Source: Chloroflexota bacterium
Lineage (GTDB): Bacteria; Chloroflexota; Dormibacteria; Dormibacterales; Dormibacteraceae
Reading direction: 5' to 3'
DNA length: 5,000 nucleotides
Assembly: GCA_005880175.1 (NCBI GenBank)
Contig: VBJR01000384.1
Location: 7,233 to 12,232, forward strand
Position numbers and translations under genes: made by a program. Shown here one piece after another: positions 1 through 5,000 of the stretch. Every line of letters begins with the position of its first letter. Positions within the stretch are counted from its first letter, which is position 1. A model generated the notes under the pieces. That model searched no databases, was not told the DNA's origin, and worked only from the letters and a program-made list of their open reading frames with translations.

Positions 1-685
1 CGGGCACGATCGCCGTGGGCAGGTGCTTCAGGCCCTCCAGCCCGTGGAACGCGTCGTCCGGCTGGACCGCGATCGTGCGGATGGACGGGTCGTGCTCCTT
101 CAGGCGGCGCGCCGTGCCCGTGAACGTCCCCGTGGTGCCCAGGCCGGCCACGAAGTGCGTGACCCGGCCTCCGGTCTGCTCCAGGATCTCCCGGCCGGTG
201 CCCAGGTAGTGCGCCCGCGGGTTGGCCGGGTTGTTGTACTGGTCGGGATAGAAGTACCGCTCGGGGTGCTCGGCGACCAGCTCCCGCACCAGCCGGATCG
301 CCCCGTCGGAGCCCTCCAGCCCGTCCGAGTAGACCGCCTCCGCCCCGTACGCCGAGATCAGCTGCTTGCGCTCGGCGCTGACGTTCGCCGGCATCACGAG
401 CCGGACCCGGTGGCCCTTGGCGGCCCCGACCAGCGCGTACGCGATGCCGGTGTTGCCCGACGTCGAGTCCACGATGATCCGGTCCCTGGTCAGCAGGCCC
501 CGGCGCTCGCCGTCCTCGATCATCGCCAGCGCCGCGCGGTCCTTCACGGAGCCGCCCGGGTTGAACCACTCGGCCTTGGCGTACACCTCCAGGCCCGGGT
601 GGCGCTCCTCGAACAGCCGGATGCGCAGCAGCGGGGTGTTCCCGACCAGCTTCGTGATGGAGTCCTGGACCGCCGGCCTGATCAT
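1..685 (-). CDS. Cysteine synthase / cysteine synthase B-like PLP enzyme (N-terminal 228 residues, 3' end outside window)
   Basis: Cytoplasmic fold-type II PLP enzyme that forms cysteine (or cystathionine) by beta-replacement on an activated serine. The reading frame opens MIRPAVQDSITKLVGNTPLL, the usual family start. NPGGSVKDR at about residues 42-50 carries the Schiff-base lysine K48. TSGNTG at about 75-80 is the substrate-binding loop. GLGTTGTFTG at about 181-190 is the PLP phosphate loop, and a YNNPANP stretch with HYLGTG lies near 150-163. The PDDAFHGLEGLKHL stretch near 209-221 resembles CysM/O-phosphoserine-type enzymes more than classical CysK, but acetylserine, phosphoserine or homocysteine as partner cannot be decided from this fragment. 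The ATG is chosen because family homology begins there; GTG directly before it (686-688) is an alternative. No good Shine-Dalgarno is present, but a TANNNT box lies 8 nt upstream. The gene is 47 bp after the membrane protein. The C-terminal third lies beyond base 1. Family assignment is firm; substrate is inferred. Confidence 0.93.
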   Translation of the reverse strand, partial: MIRPAVQDSITKLVGNTPLLRIRLFEERHPGLEVYAKAEWFNPGGSVKDRAALAMIEDGERRGLLTRDRIIVDSTSGNTGIAYALVGAAKGHRVRLVMPANVSAERKQLISAYGAEAVYSDGLEGSDGAIRLVRELVAEHPERYFYPDQYNNPANPRAHYLGTGREILEQTGGRVTHFVAGLGTTGTFTGTARRLKEHDPSIRTIAVQPDDAFHGLEGLKHLPTAIVP

Positions 686-693
686 CACCTTGG

Positions 694-699
694 ACAGTA
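694..699 (-). promoter_or_regulatory. Candidate -10 box (TACTGT) for the cysteine synthase gene, near-leaderless
   Basis: On the minus strand TACTGT fits the actinobacterial TANNNT -10 pattern and ends 8 nt before the ATG at 685, so transcription would begin at or next to the start codon. The absence of a well-spaced Shine-Dalgarno fits leaderless translation. No TTGACA-like -35 is seen at 16-19 bp spacing, and the motif is short, so chance occurrence is possible. Confidence 0.35.
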
Positions 700-732
700 G
701 GAACCGCGGTCTCCGAAGCCGTGTTCCGGTCG

Positions 733-971
733 CTACGACCCGAAGTGGATGAGCAGCAGGCCGGCCGCCACGTAGATCGCCCCGAGCGCGTACCCGGCCA
801 GGGAGCGGCGCAGGATCGTCCCGCCCTCGGGGGCCAGGATGTTCAGGACCGCCTTGCCGATCAGCAGTCCGCCGCCGAGCACGGCCAGGCTGGGCCAGTG
901 GGCGAGCACGCCATAGCCGAGGACCGCCGCGAACATCGCGACCTCGACGAGCTGGACGAACGTGTACAGGT

Positions 972-975
<4 letters not shown>
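733..975 (-). CDS. Small three-helix membrane protein of unknown function (80 aa)
   Basis: I do not recognise a family. The product starts VNLYTFVQLVEVAMF and ends LLLIHFGS. Three hydrophobic segments are visible, at about residues 6-26, 29-48 and 58-77, joined by short loops (AHWPS; APEGGTILRRS), which predicts an integral inner-membrane protein with almost no soluble part. A glutamate (E11) and a lysine (K41) sit inside the first and second hydrophobic stretches, and small residues (GGG at 34-36) suggest tight helix packing. The GTG start is chosen because it overlaps the TGA of the upstream cystathionine-type gene as GTGA, the same 4-nt coupling seen elsewhere here. A longer open frame runs upstream to 1278 but lies opposite real coding sequence of the PLP gene and is Gly/Pro/Arg-rich, so it is not used. 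There is no strong Shine-Dalgarno, so translation probably depends on the upstream gene. A role in transport of a sulfur compound would be speculation. Confidence 0.75.
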
Positions 976-3510
<2,535 letters not shown>

Positions 3511-4497
3511 TCAGAGCTGGGGGATCTCCGCCGGGTCCAGCGGCTCCGGGCGCGGGAGCGAGAACCCGTAGTCGAGCAGCCGCGTCGCGTCCACCGTCAG
3601 CGCCAGGTCCGAGTGCATCAGGACCACCGCCAGGTGGCGGTCACCGCGGGTCGCCGTGCCCACAAGGCAGTAGCCCGCGTCGTCCGTGTAGCCCGTCTTC
3701 AGGCCCGTCGCGCCCGGGTACACCGAGACCAGCTTGATCAGCGTGTGCAGGAAGTAGCCCTTGTGCGTGTCCGTCGCCGGCAGCTCCTGGTCCTTCGCGC
3801 CGGCCAGCGCCAGCAGGGCCGGGTACCGCCACGAGATCGCGTCCGCGGCCACGGCCAGGTCGTACGCGCTGGCCCGCAGGGTCGGGTCGTCCAGGCCGGT
3901 CGGGTTCGTGAAGTGCGAGTCCCGCATGCCCAGCGCCGCGGCCTTGTCGTTCATCAGCTCCACGAAGTGGTCGCGGCTCGTGAACACGCGCGCCAGCGCC
4001 TCCGCGGCGTCGTTCCCGGACACCAGGAAGATGCCGTACATCAGGTCGCGCACGGTGACCACCTCGCCCGCCGACAGGCCCATCGTGGTCGAGTCCCAGC
4101 CGAACTGCGTCGCCTCCGGCGGGACCGTCACGCGCTGGTCGAGCGACGCCGCCAGGTCGGCCGCCACCATCACGGTCACCAGCTTGGTCAGGCTCGCCGG
4201 CGGCCGCCCGTCGTGGGCATCCCGCGCCCACATGACCTCCCCGGAGTCCAGGTCGAGCAGCACGGCGCTGCCGGCGTGGACGTCCATGTCGGGGGCCGGG
4301 TGCATGGCCAGCCAGTCCGAGCGCAGCGCCTCCGCCTCGGGCGCGGCCTGGGGCGCCGCCATCGCCGGCAGCCACGCCGGGACGGTCACCGCCGCGGCGT
4401 GCGCCGGAGGCGGCGTCCGCAGATGCATGACGCCGAGCGCGGCGCCCGTCAGGACGAGCGCCGCGACGCCGCCCAGCCAGCGGCGCCTGACACGCAT
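3511..4497 (-). CDS. Secreted D-alanyl-D-alanine carboxypeptidase (class C low-molecular-weight PBP, peptidase S11)
   Basis: Trims the terminal D-alanine from peptidoglycan stem peptides outside the membrane. The 328-residue product has an Arg-rich n-region (MRVRRR), a hydrophobic core at about 8-24 and a likely signal peptidase site after AHA (residues 32-34); the stretch to about 75 is an Ala/Pro-rich linker. The penicillin-binding domain shows all three active-site motifs: SLTK at 102-105 (nucleophile S102, K105), SGN at 160-162 and KTG at 267-269. The chain stops soon after the domain (LLDYGFSLPRPEPL) and has neither the PBP5-type C-terminal beta domain nor a C-terminal membrane anchor, so the mature enzyme may be free outside the membrane, or tethered only if the signal is uncleaved. 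The ATG at 4497 gives a complete signal peptide and has a TANNNT box 7 nt upstream but no good Shine-Dalgarno. It follows the 117-aa gene by 37 bp. DacA/DacB naming is not resolved. Family confidence is high. Confidence 0.95.
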   Translation of the reverse strand: MRVRRRWLGGVAALVLTGAALGVMHLRTPPPAHAAAVTVPAWLPAMAAPQAAPEAEALRSDWLAMHPAPDMDVHAGSAVLLDLDSGEVMWARDAHDGRPPASLTKLVTVMVAADLAASLDQRVTVPPEATQFGWDSTTMGLSAGEVVTVRDLMYGIFLVSGNDAAEALARVFTSRDHFVELMNDKAAALGMRDSHFTNPTGLDDPTLRASAYDLAVAADAISWRYPALLALAGAKDQELPATDTHKGYFLHTLIKLVSVYPGATGLKTGYTDDAGYCLVGTATRGDRHLAVVLMHSDLALTVDATRLLDYGFSLPRPEPLDPAEIPQL

Positions 4498-4504
4498 GAT
4501 GCGC

Positions 4505-4510
4505 AGCGTA
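4505..4510 (-). promoter_or_regulatory. Candidate -10 box (TACGCT) for a leaderless carboxypeptidase transcript
   Basis: On the minus strand TACGCT matches TANNNT and ends exactly 7 nt before the ATG at 4497, the spacing expected if transcription starts at the A of the start codon. No Shine-Dalgarno is present and no -35 consensus is apparent. It lies in the 37-bp gap after the preceding gene, so the carboxypeptidase may be transcribed separately as well as by read-through. Confidence 0.4.
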
Positions 4511-4534
4511 TGCGGTCCGGGCCGGCGGCCGCGT

Positions 4535-4888
4535 TCAGCGATCTCGCGGGAGCGTGCCCAGCAGGTCCTCGATCGTCATCAGCCGGGCGACGTACGATCG
4601 CACCGGCTCGCCCAGCTCGGCGGCCGCGCTCCACAGCGTCTGGCTGCTCTCGGCCCGGCGCGCCTCGAGCATGGTGGCGTGGCTGGTCGTCAGCCGGCCC
4701 CCCTTGCCCAGCGCCGCCTCGACGATGCTGCCGAGCCACGACTCGTACAGCGCGACCTCCTGCAGCCGGGGATCGGCGGTGTCGGCGGCCGGGAAGGCGT
4801 TTTTCCGGTGCACCTCCCACAGCCGCTTCAGCCTGACGTAGCCTTCCGACGGTGGCCGCCGCGAGCGGTCGGGCGGCTCCGCCGTCAT
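4535..4888 (-). CDS. Conserved-looking hypothetical protein, 117 aa, cytoplasmic and helical
   Basis: I do not recognise this family. The product begins MTAEPPDRSRRPPSEGYVRL with a short charged, Pro/Arg-rich, probably disordered head of about 15 residues. The rest looks mostly alpha-helical: VRLKRLWEVHRKNAF (about 18-32), RLQEVALYESWLGSIVEAAL (41-60), a TTSHATMLEARRAESSQTLW helix (67-86) and VRSYVARLMTIEDLLGTL (96-113). There is no signal peptide, membrane segment, cysteine or metal motif. The ATG at 4888 overlaps the stop of the upstream dehydrogenase as ATGA, which decides the start and argues for a translated gene co-transcribed with that enzyme. Third-position GC bias agrees with coding on this strand. 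Regularly spaced hydrophobic residues and its size would suit a small interaction partner or regulator, but nothing in the sequence assigns a role. Confidence 0.75.
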   Translation of the reverse strand: MTAEPPDRSRRPPSEGYVRLKRLWEVHRKNAFPAADTADPRLQEVALYESWLGSIVEAALGKGGRLTTSHATMLEARRAESSQTLWSAAAELGEPVRSYVARLMTIEDLLGTLPRDR

Positions 4889-5000
4889 GTTCCGGCTTTG
4901 AGCCTCTCCACCAGCGCGTCGGCGACCTCGCTGGTCCCCACCGCGGTGGGGTCGCCGCGCTCCGCCTTCATGTCGTACGTCAGCGACCTGCCCTCGCGGA
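4885..5000 (-). CDS. C-terminal end of a probable isocitrate/isopropylmalate dehydrogenase-family protein (partial)
   Basis: Only the last 37 residues or so are inside the window. The readable end is GRSLTYDMKAERGDP followed by TAVGTSEVADALVERLKAGT and a TGA stop. A beta-strand-like LTYDM segment followed by GTSE(V/F)ADAL and a final amphipathic helix matches the C-terminus of NAD(P)-dependent decarboxylating dehydrogenases of the isocitrate/3-isopropylmalate type as I remember them. The fragment lacks the catalytic Arg, Lys and Asp residues, so neither substrate nor cofactor can be judged. The stop overlaps the ATG of the 117-aa gene by 4 nt, indicating one operon. Confidence 0.5.
   Translation of the reverse strand, partial: REGRSLTYDMKAERGDPTAVGTSEVADALVERLKAGT

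Noticed and set aside
23..700. Plus-strand open frame of 225 residues opposite the cysteine synthase
   Set aside because: No recognisable motif, and the minus strand carries clear PLP-enzyme motifs in the same bases.
686..732. Possible hairpin GGAAC...GTTCC before the cysteine synthase
   Set aside because: Only 5 plus 3 pairs with a bulge, in a 47-bp gap; not distinguishable from chance in GC-rich sequence.

Overview
The window reads as a piece of a high-GC actinobacterial chromosome. G/C dominates third codon positions, start and stop codons of neighbouring genes repeatedly overlap by 4 nt, and TANNNT boxes lie just upstream of start codons as in leaderless transcripts. I cannot name a genus; a Streptosporangiales or similar mycelial actinomycete is a guess. 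All supported genes lie on the minus strand, so the description runs from high to low coordinates. Nothing coding is convincing on the plus strand.

Right side (5000 to about 3511): the last codons of a dehydrogenase that looks like the isocitrate/isopropylmalate family, then a 117-residue protein of unknown function overlapping it by 4 nt, then after 37 bp a secreted D-alanyl-D-alanine carboxypeptidase (penicillin-binding protein, SxxK/SGN/KTG) with its own likely start-proximal promoter. The 135-bp gap after it holds two hairpin-forming inverted repeats, probably the transcription end of this block, and then a candidate promoter for the next block.

Left side (3375 to 1): a complete enolase with all catalytic residues; a Cys/Met-metabolism PLP enzyme (cystathionine gamma-lyase/synthase type) overlapping enolase by 4 nt; a tiny three-helix membrane protein overlapping that gene by 4 nt; and, 47 bp on, the N-terminal 228 residues of a CysK/CysM-type cysteine synthase that leaves the window. 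The layout suggests a locus joining serine/cysteine/homocysteine sulfur chemistry with a lower-glycolysis enzyme, possibly a second enolase copy.

The most notable point is that the cystathionine-type gene is broken as written: near 1689-1696 the frame shifts and about 17-20 conserved residues are missing, so the encoded product would lose its PLP lysine. This is either a recent internal deletion (pseudogene) or a sequence/assembly error. I found no CRISPR, mobile element, tRNA/rRNA or recognisable new system; the window is mainly ordinary metabolic and cell-wall genes.
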